Of a DNA stretch of 58,610 nucleotides, positions 1 to 9,197 are shown in pieces (position 1 is the stretch's first letter; each line of letters opens with the position of its first letter). A program made the position numbers and the translations under genes. Origin of the DNA: a virus; IMG/VR virus record IMGVR_UViG_3300046007_005839, positions 1 through 58,610 of that record. One strand, 5' to 3'. The notes below the pieces were generated by a model. That model ran no database searches, was not told where the DNA came from, and saw only the letters and a program-made list of their open reading frames with translations.

Positions 1-2517
1 GTCGGCAGTGTTGTAAGCACGATTCATTGCACGACCAACGGTCTCATAGATTCCGCCACGCCGTGTGATCTGGTCGATCTCGCCTAGGGTTTTGTCGATG
101 CGACCTTTGACTGCCTCGGCTGCTTTGCCAACAGGGCCGCGTTGGTAGCGAATGTTAGCAGCATCAGAAGGTTCACTCTTGGCAGGACCAAGTATTCTAT
201 AACCATCTTCACGATCGTTTAGAACGCCATCAACAATCTCGGCGTTGGGATACTTACGCTGCAATTCCGCTATGTAATCGTGAGGATAAGGTTCAAACGA
301 ATCAACATCATGGATAATTTTAGTAACTTGTTCAGGCTTAAAGCGTCCACGAAGAGCATTGTTATTAGCGTCTATGACACCGCGAGGTGATTCAATCTCC
401 ATTACGAATGCATCAGGCCAAATCTTTCCTTGCGCCATATGACGCAAACCAGTTTGATCATCAGCAGGATCTTGAAAGCTTCTGTAGTATTTATCTTCAC
501 TAGGCAAAAATTCCGGTGCATTTTCAATCCCAGGATATTTAGGATTTGCTTCATCCCAAGCGGTGTATTTTTCAAAGTAAGCATTCATAGCTTTCTTTGA
601 ATTCTCTTCTAAAGCTTTAATGCCTTCTCGATCATATGGATTTTGTTGCTTATAAGCTCTTTCAGCTTCTTGAGCTTGTTGTAGTTGAGCGTCTAACGCA
701 TTTAATTCAGCAGGCTTTTCACGGCGCTGTAGTCTCTCTTCACCCGGCTTCGCCACAGCAACACCCTTCCACGGCACAGCTTCAGTCGTTGCATAATCCA
801 TCCAAGCAAGAGCATCTTCAGGACTCATCTTGCCTGTAGTTATTCTCTTGATGTTTGCTTTGAATGCTGCAAACCACTGACGAAGCTCGCCGCGACTGAC
901 GTTCGGCAGCCTCTCACCAAAAGCCTGAATGAGCCCTTCCTCAAGCGCAATATCCCGAGCCTGCTGCTCAGTTAAACGCCCAGCCCTGACTTCATCTTGA
1001 CGCGCTGCGAGTTCTGATTTAAACGCAGGACTATCAATCGCAGTATCCATCAGCGACCGGCGCATTCCTTTACTAGTCACGCCTCTAAACACGTCATGAC
1101 CGATCTCATGAATAGCCGTATCAGCCGTGGCCATAAATGGATTGATACGAATAACGCGATTGCCTGTCTTCTTATCAACCAGAAACATACCACGCACTTC
1201 CTGACCGTCATCTGCGAAGGCGCGCTCTAGCTCAATCTTTAAGCCGCGACGATTAGCAATCTCATTCGCACGATTGATGTCTTCTTGCGTGATGCTATTC
1301 GATGCTTCTTCACCTGCGCGAGAGAATCGCTTAGAGATTTCATCATAGATCTCTTGCGCAGCTGCAATGTTTTCCTGATTACCAGTTTGCTTAGCCTCGT
1401 TCAACAAATCTTGAGCAGCCTTTGCATCTTCGGTAAGAGTTGAAGCAGCCGGACGATCTTCGGCAGGACCTTCAAGCTGTTTGAAAGCATTCTCCAAAGA
1501 CTCGTCAGCTTTATCTGCGATAAAAGCCTCACGTTGTTCTGGATCATACCCAAGCTGCTTACGACCTTCGTTAGGAAGTTGTCGTTGAGCAGACTCAGCC
1601 TCGATAAAGGGCCGCTCAAGAACACCAGGCTGACGACCAACACCTTCTGGGGAAAGATCAATTTCAACATCAGCAAAAGGTTGATTAAGCAAACGACCAG
1701 ACTCGTCAAACCTTGGAGCATTAAGAGCTCTACGCTGTTGTCCAACCCCAACACTTTCAGGGCTAAGCAATTCAGCCGTTTCAGTAGGTATAGTTTGCTT
1801 TCGCGCACGAGCTTCCGCGAGATCAGGATCGGGAAGACGAGCATTCTCAGGCGTATCCTGAAAGCCCATTGCACGACCCAATCTTGTAGGCTTGTTGAAC
1901 AAAGTTCCAAGAGCCACATCAGCAGCAAATCGAGGCCCAGAGAACTCTCCGCCTTCGCTCATGTTCACGAGCTGCCCAGCGGTTGAACCAGCTACGTTTG
2001 CAGCGACGTTCATAGCAGGCGCAAGGAACTCAGGTCTAGTCAAAGCTTCTCGCATAGTCGCAGCGCCTCCAGCAGTAGGTCTTAGCAAACTGCTCATACC
2101 TTGCAGCGACGGACGAAAAGCTAAAGCTGACGGCGCAAAGCCACCAACGTAAGAAGCAACAGGTTGATCAGTCTGGGCTCGTTGCATTTCTGCAATAGCC
2201 TCAGGAGCATAGTTCTCCAAGACAGCCTCTTGACCTTTACCTGTAAGATAACCTGCGCCGAGACCGCCACCGATTGCACCAAGTCCAACTCCGATAGGTC
2301 CGAATGGCGCGCCGGCCATCATGCCCAGCTTAGCACCACCAAGACCCGCCGCACTAGGCAATATGCTACCCGCAAACGAAGTAAGCCCCGCTCTAAGCGG
2401 CGACATTACTTCTGGCTTTTGTACAGGATTCTCAAAGATATTACCCTGATCATCTACATCGTAGACGGTCGGATCATATCCGTTATTCTTCAACCATTGA
2501 TATTGTGCTTGTGTCAT
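1..2517 (-). CDS. Large polyvalent/ejection-type virion protein with zincin motif, N-terminal part (left copy, cut by window edge)
   Basis: Reading leftward from the ATG at 2517, the frame is open to the window edge and gives about 839 residues matching the N-terminal half of the 1604-residue protein at 47006-51820. Both copies have a glycine/alanine-rich, possibly membrane-inserting segment near residues 40-95 and a TAIHEIGHDVF zinc-metalloprotease-type HExxH motif about 470 residues in. The gene begins one base after the stop of its upstream neighbour. The C-terminal half is missing only because the window ends. Role inferred: a large protein carried in the virion and possibly injected with the DNA, as for other podovirus internal proteins. 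Confidence 0.85.
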   Translation of the reverse strand, partial: MTQAQYQWLKNNGYDPTVYDVDDQGNIFENPVQKPEVMSPLRAGLTSFAGSILPSAAGLGGAKLGMMAGAPFGPIGVGLGAIGGGLGAGYLTGKGQEAVLENYAPEAIAEMQRAQTDQPVASYVGGFAPSALAFRPSLQGMSSLLRPTAGGAATMREALTRPEFLAPAMNVAANVAGSTAGQLVNMSEGGEFSGPRFAADVALGTLFNKPTRLGRAMGFQDTPENARLPDPDLAEARARKQTIPTETAELLSPESVGVGQQRRALNAPRFDESGRLLNQPFADVEIDLSPEGVGRQPGVLERPFIEAESAQRQLPNEGRKQLGYDPEQREAFIADKADESLENAFKQLEGPAEDRPAASTLTEDAKAAQDLLNEAKQTGNQENIAAAQEIYDEISKRFSRAGEEASNSITQEDINRANEIANRRGLKIELERAFADDGQEVRGMFLVDKKTGNRVIRINPFMATADTAIHEIGHDVFRGVTSKGMRRSLMDTAIDSPAFKSELAARQDEVRAGRLTEQQARDIALEEGLIQAFGERLPNVSRGELRQWFAAFKANIKRITTGKMSPEDALAWMDYATTEAVPWKGVAVAKPGEERLQRREKPAELNALDAQLQQAQEAERAYKQQNPYDREGIKALEENSKKAMNAYFEKYTAWDEANPKYPGIENAPEFLPSEDKYYRSFQDPADDQTGLRHMAQGKIWPDAFVMEIESPRGVIDANNNALRGRFKPEQVTKIIHDVDSFEPYPHDYIAELQRKYPNAEIVDGVLNDREDGYRILGPAKSEPSDAANIRYQRGPVGKAAEAVKGRIDKTLGEIDQITRRGGIYETVGRAMNRAYNTAD

Positions 2518-2518
2518 A

Positions 2519-3757
2519 TTAGTAGAACATCGGATCAGAGCCCATGGAAATATCACCGCTCTCACGTGCAGCTTGACGAGCTTTTATACGTTTAAGAACT
2601 TCAGGATCTTGTTGAGCGCCAGAGCTAAACAAAGCTTTATAGATATCAGTTCCAACAGATCGAAGAGGATCAGTCGCAGTTGTCGTAACACCTTTAAGAT
2701 ACTCTCCAGCTGAACGACCAAACCTTGGTAATAACGCAGTGTTAGGAACTTCAGGCGCAGGCGGAGGCGGTTTGACAATAGGTTTACTGGTAATGCGATC
2801 CACTTCTTCATCACCCACAGAACGAGCAGGCGGCTTAGAACCTTCGCCAGTAAGCATGCGGAATCTTGCAGGACGACCGGGCATTGCCTTAGAAAGACCC
2901 ATTATTTCAGGTTGAAACACAGCAAGATCTCCTTCAGGAGTTTGAAACAATCCATCGCCAATAGACTGATAACGAGGTTTTTTTACGGAAGCTTCTGTAG
3001 CAGCCACTCTTCGTTCTTCAAGAGCTAGTTTAGCAGCATCAGCAGCTTCCTTACGAACCATGTCTGCATCTTTAAGCACGGCTTCGTTGCCTTCTCTAGC
3101 AAGCTTAACAGCTTCGTCTTCGTAGCCTTTGATTTCATCTTGAATAGCTTTATCAGCTAAACGTTTCTGCTCTATATCAAACTGTCTAGCAGATTCTTTA
3201 TTGCGCGCAGCAATTTCATAGTCAAGATCTTCTCGTCTATTTTTTCGTTCTTTCTCGCTAGCAGCCTCAGCCTTCCACTCAGCACCTTGAGCCTGCTGAG
3301 CCTCAACGTTCATTCGATTAGCAGGATCTCCAAGGAAACTGCGAAAAAACCCAGCAGGCTTATAAGGCACATTCTCGCCACCGATAGCCTTGCTAGGATC
3401 GTAGGCAGTATTTGCACGCTCCGGAAAAAATCCACTAAGATCAATGCGTGGACCGCCACCTTGAATCATAAAGCGCGGATCAAAACCCGGTTGAGTGATA
3501 GGTTGTTGAGTCTCAACACGAGGCGCATTAGGATCTTCTCCGCTCTCAGCGTCAATGATAGGATTGTATTCCTGAGGCGACGGCAAAGCAGGACCGCCTT
3601 CGATCGGACGAGACGCCAGAGGCGCACCTTTAGCCGCAGTCTTACCGCTAAACAAAGAAGGATCAATCGTCGCACGACGTTGAGGCGCTCTATAAGACGG
3701 TGTCGCATAGCGAGCCTTCGCGATATTCTGCGCGTATTTATTTATCTGAGATGCCAT
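2519..3757 (-). CDS. Putative internal virion protein (412 aa, left copy)
   Basis: I do not recognise a family. The 412-residue protein is rich in Pro, Ala and Arg, with a low-complexity N-terminus and a charged central part (about residues 155-245, rich in Glu, Lys, Arg and Ala) that looks like a long coiled coil. The right copy at 51826-53061 (411 residues) differs most in this central part and at the C-terminus. It lies between the polyvalent protein and the 132/435-residue genes in the late operon, a place typical of podovirus internal or ejection proteins. The role is inferred from position only. Confidence 0.75.
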   Translation of the reverse strand: MASQINKYAQNIAKARYATPSYRAPQRRATIDPSLFSGKTAAKGAPLASRPIEGGPALPSPQEYNPIIDAESGEDPNAPRVETQQPITQPGFDPRFMIQGGGPRIDLSGFFPERANTAYDPSKAIGGENVPYKPAGFFRSFLGDPANRMNVEAQQAQGAEWKAEAASEKERKNRREDLDYEIAARNKESARQFDIEQKRLADKAIQDEIKGYEDEAVKLAREGNEAVLKDADMVRKEAADAAKLALEERRVAATEASVKKPRYQSIGDGLFQTPEGDLAVFQPEIMGLSKAMPGRPARFRMLTGEGSKPPARSVGDEEVDRITSKPIVKPPPPAPEVPNTALLPRFGRSAGEYLKGVTTTATDPLRSVGTDIYKALFSSGAQQDPEVLKRIKARQAARESGDISMGSDPMFY

Positions 3758-3762
3758 AATAT

Positions 3763-4161
3763 TTATTCCACAAAGTTCTCACCAGCACTTGTCACAGTGC
3801 CAGTATGTTTCTGAATGTTTACGAAAATCAAAGGAAGGTTGTCGTTTTGTAGCCAGTGTCTTTCGCCCTTCCGAATGTTATAAACTCGGAAATCAAAGAA
3901 AGGCCACACCTTTGTGATGTGACCTTTATTGATTATTCCTTTTCCGAAGAGCTTAAAGAACTTGCCATCAAAATCGTGATGATGCGGCGGAACGTATGTT
4001 AGCGCGGGTAAATGCCAAAATTCCACGGCCCACTGGCCAACCTTAAGTTGTATGCCTCGGCAGGAACGCCAGCGCGTGCGCCGTAATGTTCCCACACGGC
4101 TAGATAGGTTTTCTGGAGCGGACTGAAGATCCATCCAAATCCTTTGCCGTTGACATACCAC
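3763..4161 (-). CDS. Conserved protein overlapping the end of the 435-aa gene (132 aa, left copy)
   Basis: The frame is open from an ATG at 4161, inside the C-terminal coding part of the 435-residue gene, to 3763. About 163 bases are read in two frames. The non-overlapping part (LTYVPPHHHDFDGKFFKLFGKG onward, split here only by position) is almost unchanged in the right copy at 53067-53465, as are the ATG and open frame in the overlap. No other ATG lies in frame between 4131 and the stop, so the real start may be the early ATG, a non-ATG codon near 4010, or a frameshift out of the 435-residue gene. Function unknown. A His-His-His-Asp run could bind metal. Confidence 0.6.
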   Translation of the reverse strand: MVCQRQRIWMDLQSAPENLSSRVGTLRRTRWRSCRGIQLKVGQWAVEFWHLPALTYVPPHHHDFDGKFFKLFGKGIINKGHITKVWPFFDFRVYNIRKGERHWLQNDNLPLIFVNIQKHTGTVTSAGENFVE

Positions 4162-5306
4162 TCAGCATGTGAGGTCATCGGTTTGATCAGAAGGGCATTC
4201 ACGATAGCACGCCAGACTTTGGAGGTCTGCATCTTAGGTACAAGGAAACGGCTCATCATGCGATAGCCTTCGCGACGCTGAGGAGTATAGTGCAGATCAC
4301 GCGACACACGCACGCTATCAGGAATGTTGTCCCAGCCGTAGAACGCCTCAGCGAAAGTCCAGCAGCAAGACGGCAACGAACCCATAACCTGCGTAAACTG
4401 ATCGAGACCCGTCTTGCGCTGAGCATTAATCTGATTCTCTTGCTGTCTCATTTGCGAAGCATTGCCGAACAGATTCATGCCCATCGCGTTAGACTCTTGA
4501 CCAACCTCACGCGCAGGTCCAGTACGAGACTCGCCTTGATTAACAGACGGGCGACCAGTCGTGAGCTGGAAGGTATCAATGCGCGATGACAAAGGTTGAA
4601 CAGCCCCAGCCGCAAGCTGAGCCGCATTCGCAATAGCACTCTGTCGCTGCTGCTTACGAGCCTCACCTGCGCCACCAAACGCCATAGCATTCGAGACAGT
4701 CGAAGTCGCCGTGGGAGTAGCGCCAGTGCCGCGCGCATAGTTCTCACGCGCAAGAGACCTATCAATCTCAGCGCGCTCAGCCCCGCTCAGTCCAGCGTTG
4801 GGATCCGTGAGAGAACCCTGAAGCTGTTCAAGATTCTGCAGCGCAAGTTCACGCGCACGATAAGCTTCAGGATCAGCTTCTTTCTGCGTGCGCATTGCCT
4901 CACGGACAAGCTCACGGCCCGTCCCGCTCACGATCCCAAGATCAGTCTCGGCTTGAGCTTGAGCATTCTGCCGGGCAATCTGAGATCCGATGCGCGCAAA
5001 CTCAGGTCCAAACTGCTGATACAGCTGCGCATTCAACGCCTGCTCACGCGGCGAAATCTCTTCGCGCAGCTTCTGCATCTCAGGCTCATACTGCCGAGCC
5101 GCAGCAACCTGCTGCTGAATCATCGGGATAATGTTCTCCCGATAAGCCTTCATGACCTCAGCCATCGACTCTTGTGTTGTCGGTGCCGGTGAACCTCCAT
5201 TAACAAAGAATCCCTTAGGAATCCCGTTGTCAACTTCCAGTCGCGTAGATTCCCAGACCATCGAGTGGCCGAGAACTTTAGAGAGATTAATCTCAAATGT
5301 GTTCAT
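3999..5306 (-). CDS. Putative virion protein, Ala/Gln-rich N-terminal helix region (435 aa, left copy)
   Basis: The first two thirds are Gln-, Ala- and Arg-rich and strongly helical (for example QQQVAAARQYEPEMQKLREE), probably coiled coil. The last third begins with GSLPSCCWTFAEAFYG and is rich in aromatic residues. This resembles podovirus internal virion or core proteins, in which a helical part is followed by a small globular domain, but I cannot name a family. It overlaps the upstream 121-residue gene by four bases, so translation is probably coupled. The right copy is 53303-54610 with the same length. Confidence 0.75.
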   Translation of the reverse strand: MNTFEINLSKVLGHSMVWESTRLEVDNGIPKGFFVNGGSPAPTTQESMAEVMKAYRENIIPMIQQQVAAARQYEPEMQKLREEISPREQALNAQLYQQFGPEFARIGSQIARQNAQAQAETDLGIVSGTGRELVREAMRTQKEADPEAYRARELALQNLEQLQGSLTDPNAGLSGAERAEIDRSLARENYARGTGATPTATSTVSNAMAFGGAGEARKQQRQSAIANAAQLAAGAVQPLSSRIDTFQLTTGRPSVNQGESRTGPAREVGQESNAMGMNLFGNASQMRQQENQINAQRKTGLDQFTQVMGSLPSCCWTFAEAFYGWDNIPDSVRVSRDLHYTPQRREGYRMMSRFLVPKMQTSKVWRAIVNALLIKPMTSHAEWYVNGKGFGWIFSPLQKTYLAVWEHYGARAGVPAEAYNLRLASGPWNFGIYPR

Positions 5307-5668
5307 TGTTTGATAAAATCTGAAACTCTGTATTGTACGTTTTGCTTACTCTTGCGCCGCGCCCCACTCACGGTCCAGCCGGGATAAAGCGCCTGCCAAG
5401 CAGACACTGCATTAAACAGACAGCCTCGGTCGCCAAGAATATTTAAGATGTGAATGTTTTTGCGCTCAAGGTCTAACTCGCACCATAGCGCAACCAAAGG
5501 GGTTTCGTTCTCTTTCTCAAGAACAAAGAGTTCAGTGTTTTCGCTCTTGAGAATTCGATCACAATGCATGATTATATCAATGTCAGAAGCCTCTCCGAAC
5601 GTAGCCTCGCGGCCAGGATGCCGCAAGACCCATTCGAAAAGCTTAATCGCATTGATACAAGAACTCAT
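5303..5668 (-). CDS. Small GNAT-like virion-associated protein (121 aa, left copy)
   Basis: A 121-residue protein with an alternating strand/helix pattern (ELFVLEKENETPLVALWCEL, then IHILNILGDRG, then AWQALYPGW). It recalls the degraded acetyltransferase (GNAT) folds seen in small podovirus internal proteins. I do not see a clear acetyl-CoA loop, so enzymatic activity is doubtful. It overlaps both neighbours by four bases. The right copy, 54607-54972, has the same length. Confidence 0.65.
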   Translation of the reverse strand: MSSCINAIKLFEWVLRHPGREATFGEASDIDIIMHCDRILKSENTELFVLEKENETPLVALWCELDLERKNIHILNILGDRGCLFNAVSAWQALYPGWTVSGARRKSKQNVQYRVSDFIKQ

Positions 5669-8211
5669 ACTGGTTGAAAATACCTATCCAGAATTGAGCC
5701 AGTTGCGTTCTTGCACACAAACTCTACGCCTAGCTTACTCACAGAAGCTTCCCAATAGGCAGCTTGCGCGGCAGAAGCAAAGCGGGATTGCGCGATCGGA
5801 GGATTATGGACGGTAGTAAGAGCTTTGCCGCCAGCACCACTGATAAGAACGGGAAGCCCATTCCAATCAAGGCGTTCAACCAAAGCACTAGCTCCAGCCA
5901 ACAAGACAGTTGCGCCCCAGTTCTTAAAGGGCACAGCTTGGATAAAGGCCAACGCAGGGTTAAGATTTGTAGCGCTATAGTAGTCATCGCCGCTTGTGAA
6001 AGGAGGCTGATGCACGACAACCCATTTGTGTTTCTTCGTGCTATTCGCCAGCGCATTACGCAGCCATTGGAACTGAATGCTGTCGGCGATAGTCTGAGGC
6101 GGCACAAAAGCATTGTCGATCTCAGTCTGCATCAAAGCCGTGTCGAGGCCCGTGTTGATCAAGAAGATGTCAACATACTCGGTCGTGTGTTGGAAGTAAC
6201 GAAGATGTTGTTGATAGTTAAACAACGGACTTGCGGCCGCCGAGTCATTATCTTCGGTGCCGGGGACAAAGAGAAGCTTGTCTTTGATGCTATCCCAAAA
6301 CGGCGTGATCGTTTGAGCCAACGCGCCAACAGTCCCCGCACCGAATCCACCAAACGGCAATCCATAGTTATGATTGCCCGTGCCGATGACATTGGTTAGA
6401 CCACTCAGCGCCTTGATCTTTGCATTGATTGTCTTCCGTTGCGATACCTCAACGGCAGTAAACGTAGGCGGCGTAACTCCGCCGACGATATCAGGAATGC
6501 CATCGTTGCCAATGATCGCAAAGGTCTCATAAGAGACAGATCCAATCATTCCAAACGGATTAACCTTCGGCCACACGCCGCTTTGAGTAACCTCAGCGCT
6601 GGCCGAGATCAATGCGCCGTCTGTGTCAAACCTAACCATCACGCCCACGCGATCACCTTCGGGCGCCACGTCCATAAAATTGACTTCTGCGGTCGCAAAC
6701 ACGCCTTCAGTCAGCCCGCCATTATAAGGAATGCTGCCTGTGGATTTAGGATTGAATGGCAGCGGATTGATCGTCACGACTTTACGATTGCAGTATTGTC
6801 CGTTGACATACAGCGCCGCTTCTACAGTCCCACCTGCGGCCACACCATTAAAGCCAAGACGCAAAGTCTGCATCTTAACGCTCTTATGATCATCCGCCGG
6901 AACAACCTCAGATCCATACAACGTAACGGTCGCTTTTTGCGCAGAACCAAATAGGCGATAAATCCCGGTCGCCGTCATGAAATAAGTATAACGCGTACCA
7001 TTGTCTAATGTTGACGCGAACTTCAGTATGTTTCCGACGCCGGGATAAATATCAAGAGAGACAAACTTCTGCAACAGCATATCAAACCACAGAATGCCGT
7101 TGCCGTAAGTTGTCACCACAGAGAACAACGCATAGTTGTCGTGAGTGCCCGTGGCTGTGTTTGACTGCGTGACTCCGTCTATGAGAGAATTGATTGGGCC
7201 GCTAAAAGGTGCATTCCGACCCTCATATCGAAACTGCATGATCCCGTTAAAACTCCTAATTCCGGTGTCATGAACAAATGCCACATCCCCTAGCACGTCC
7301 ACAACAGAATCAGGATTTAGCGGCCCAATCGAAGAGATTACTTGATTACGGAAAGTAGGCTCTGCGTAGATAAGACTAGCTTGATCCGGAGATACAAGAT
7401 AGCCAGAGTTCTCAGTGCCTACAAAAAATGCTCCGTCAATGGAGTTAAGAGTCGAGAGCGCCGTGATGTTGTTATAGTCGACGTTAGTCGCCAGCGCCAA
7501 AGCTCCGCCCTCTGATTCAAGCGCAGATGTTTTGTCGCCCGAAGGATCGACGGCGATCACGAAGTTCAAAGGCGACCCAGTTACGGAGCGCACGATCTGA
7601 TTGCGCGTTGGGCGATTAAGCCAGAGAGCTGTGGGCGCAGCCGATGACGTGACGGCGTACAATACCCCGTTATAAAACATGGGATAATTCGCAACGGGGA
7701 CATACTCAGGAGTTTCTTTCGTCCACGTAGTGTATGACCCAACGACACGCGCAGAGCCATCGGGCAAGATAACCCAAGGCTGCAACACGCCATCCATCAC
7801 GATAAGTGCCGACGGGGAAGATCCAGCTGGACCACCAAGCGTAAGGCTGCCGGTCGACGACGTAGCAGAGCGGATAAAGTTTACAGTCGAGCCGGGAATA
7901 AGTGCAGTATAAACACGCGGCTGTAAGGAGTTCATTGTGAAAGTGGGAATCAACAGCCAATTTCCACTTGTGGTTTTATAGTACGCCTTACCGCCCACGA
8001 ACGCGATCAAGAGACCGCCTGCGGCCGTGATGTCTTGAAAGGTCTCGCCGACTGGCAAATCACTCGATACATTGAGCGGCAGATTCACAGCCTCTACGAC
8101 GTTCTTTCGAACGCGCGCATTGATCAGAATCCAATACTCGTTTTCGCCCAGCTTGCTAATGTCAGAAAGCTGATTGATTCCGCCAAGCCAATTAGTTTTT
8201 GTGACTACCAT
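5665..8211 (-). CDS. Tail tube/nozzle protein with degenerate metallophosphoesterase domain (848 aa, left copy)
   Basis: The N-terminal part (TNWLGGINQLSDISKLGENE onward) looks like a podovirus tail tubular protein B or nozzle: beta-rich, many Gly/Asn turns, directly downstream of the adaptor-like gene. The last about 290 residues resemble a calcineurin-type metallophosphoesterase: FAIIGNDGIPD, NVIGTGNHNYG, LLFVPGTEDND, WVVVHQPPF, then LISGAGG. The usual metal ligands GD, GNHD and GHxH are replaced by GN, GTEDND and GASA, so it is probably inactive and used for binding. Start 8211 is preferred to the earlier ATG at 8244 because it matches the right copy (57494) and its 7-base overlap with the upstream gene. 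Confidence 0.85.
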   Translation of the reverse strand: MVVTKTNWLGGINQLSDISKLGENEYWILINARVRKNVVEAVNLPLNVSSDLPVGETFQDITAAGGLLIAFVGGKAYYKTTSGNWLLIPTFTMNSLQPRVYTALIPGSTVNFIRSATSSTGSLTLGGPAGSSPSALIVMDGVLQPWVILPDGSARVVGSYTTWTKETPEYVPVANYPMFYNGVLYAVTSSAAPTALWLNRPTRNQIVRSVTGSPLNFVIAVDPSGDKTSALESEGGALALATNVDYNNITALSTLNSIDGAFFVGTENSGYLVSPDQASLIYAEPTFRNQVISSIGPLNPDSVVDVLGDVAFVHDTGIRSFNGIMQFRYEGRNAPFSGPINSLIDGVTQSNTATGTHDNYALFSVVTTYGNGILWFDMLLQKFVSLDIYPGVGNILKFASTLDNGTRYTYFMTATGIYRLFGSAQKATVTLYGSEVVPADDHKSVKMQTLRLGFNGVAAGGTVEAALYVNGQYCNRKVVTINPLPFNPKSTGSIPYNGGLTEGVFATAEVNFMDVAPEGDRVGVMVRFDTDGALISASAEVTQSGVWPKVNPFGMIGSVSYETFAIIGNDGIPDIVGGVTPPTFTAVEVSQRKTINAKIKALSGLTNVIGTGNHNYGLPFGGFGAGTVGALAQTITPFWDSIKDKLLFVPGTEDNDSAAASPLFNYQQHLRYFQHTTEYVDIFLINTGLDTALMQTEIDNAFVPPQTIADSIQFQWLRNALANSTKKHKWVVVHQPPFTSGDDYYSATNLNPALAFIQAVPFKNWGATVLLAGASALVERLDWNGLPVLISGAGGKALTTVHNPPIAQSRFASAAQAAYWEASVSKLGVEFVCKNATGSILDRYFQPV

Positions 8212-9194
8212 AGGTTTCGAACTCCTCCTTGCACGAGCGGCCACACTGGGAACATGATCGCAGCATCTTGCGCGGCATGACGCTCAGTCTGCACCATAAG
8301 CTCAGTGCCGCTTTCAAGATTCTCACACACGCCCTTACAGATCTCAGCCATCACTTGCTTGCTTGCCTCAGCGACATCCATCTTTTCTTTTTCGAAAGCA
8401 TAGATGTACTTAACGCCATAGACCAACGCTTGCACGAGACGCTCGTCAGTCCAGATCGAATTAAGGTTGGCAAAGGGCGAGAAGCGTTGCTTATAGAGAA
8501 CCTCTACGCAATCTTCGCCGAGAATAAACGGAGTGCCTGCATTCCAATCAAGGATCTGCACGCGGATGTTTGAGGCGTATAGTTGATTGTTTGCGATGCG
8601 TGCAACTTCAAGCTGAGTCGCAGCCATGCGCACGATCACGTCGCTGTTGGTGTAAGCTGACTTCTTGATCGACGTAATGCCGAACGGGCTTTCTGGCTCG
8701 AACAGATTGACGGAGGTCTTAACGAGATCGCCGGGCGTAAAGGTTATGACTTCGGTTGTGTTCGCCGCGAGAGAAGTCTGGCCGTTGATGATGATGTCAA
8801 ACGGCTGCGTCTCTATCGCATTGATCTGAAAAGTCAAAGGCCCCGCGTTGGTCAGCGGGGTATGTAGCGGCGTGGCTGAGATCTGTCGCCATTGTAGATA
8901 AGGCTGCGTCCAAGGCACACCGTGATAACGCGGCCTCATGTCTCGCGTGGTCACGAGGCGCGACGAATCATGCCAGCGAACGCCTCTTATGGCGCCCACG
9001 TACCACGGAAACGTGATAACGTGTTTGTTATTGTCTACGCAGAAAAACTGCTCAAACACAGAACCGGGCAAATCATATTGGTCATAGATCATTACGGCCG
9101 CGCGGTTTAGCCACGCGAGAACTTGAGCTTCTTTATCGCGAGAGTCTGGAAGAACTCCAATCGTCTCGGAAACTTGTTGGATGAGGGAGTTCAT
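8205..9194 (-). CDS. Tail adaptor, tail tubular protein A-like (329 aa, left copy)
   Basis: The 329-residue protein begins MNSLIQQVSETIGVLPDSRD and continues with ALAWLNRAAVMIYDQYDLPG-like helical text, as in T7 gp11-type adaptors that form the ring between portal and nozzle. The length is somewhat above the T7 protein (196 residues). It lies immediately upstream of the nozzle-like gene, as in other podoviruses. The first about 95 residues are nearly identical in the right copy (57488-58477), while the middle (about residues 110-190) has diverged. Confidence 0.7.
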   Translation of the reverse strand: MNSLIQQVSETIGVLPDSRDKEAQVLAWLNRAAVMIYDQYDLPGSVFEQFFCVDNNKHVITFPWYVGAIRGVRWHDSSRLVTTRDMRPRYHGVPWTQPYLQWRQISATPLHTPLTNAGPLTFQINAIETQPFDIIINGQTSLAANTTEVITFTPGDLVKTSVNLFEPESPFGITSIKKSAYTNSDVIVRMAATQLEVARIANNQLYASNIRVQILDWNAGTPFILGEDCVEVLYKQRFSPFANLNSIWTDERLVQALVYGVKYIYAFEKEKMDVAEASKQVMAEICKGVCENLESGTELMVQTERHAAQDAAIMFPVWPLVQGGVRNLW

Positions 9195-9197
9195 AGA

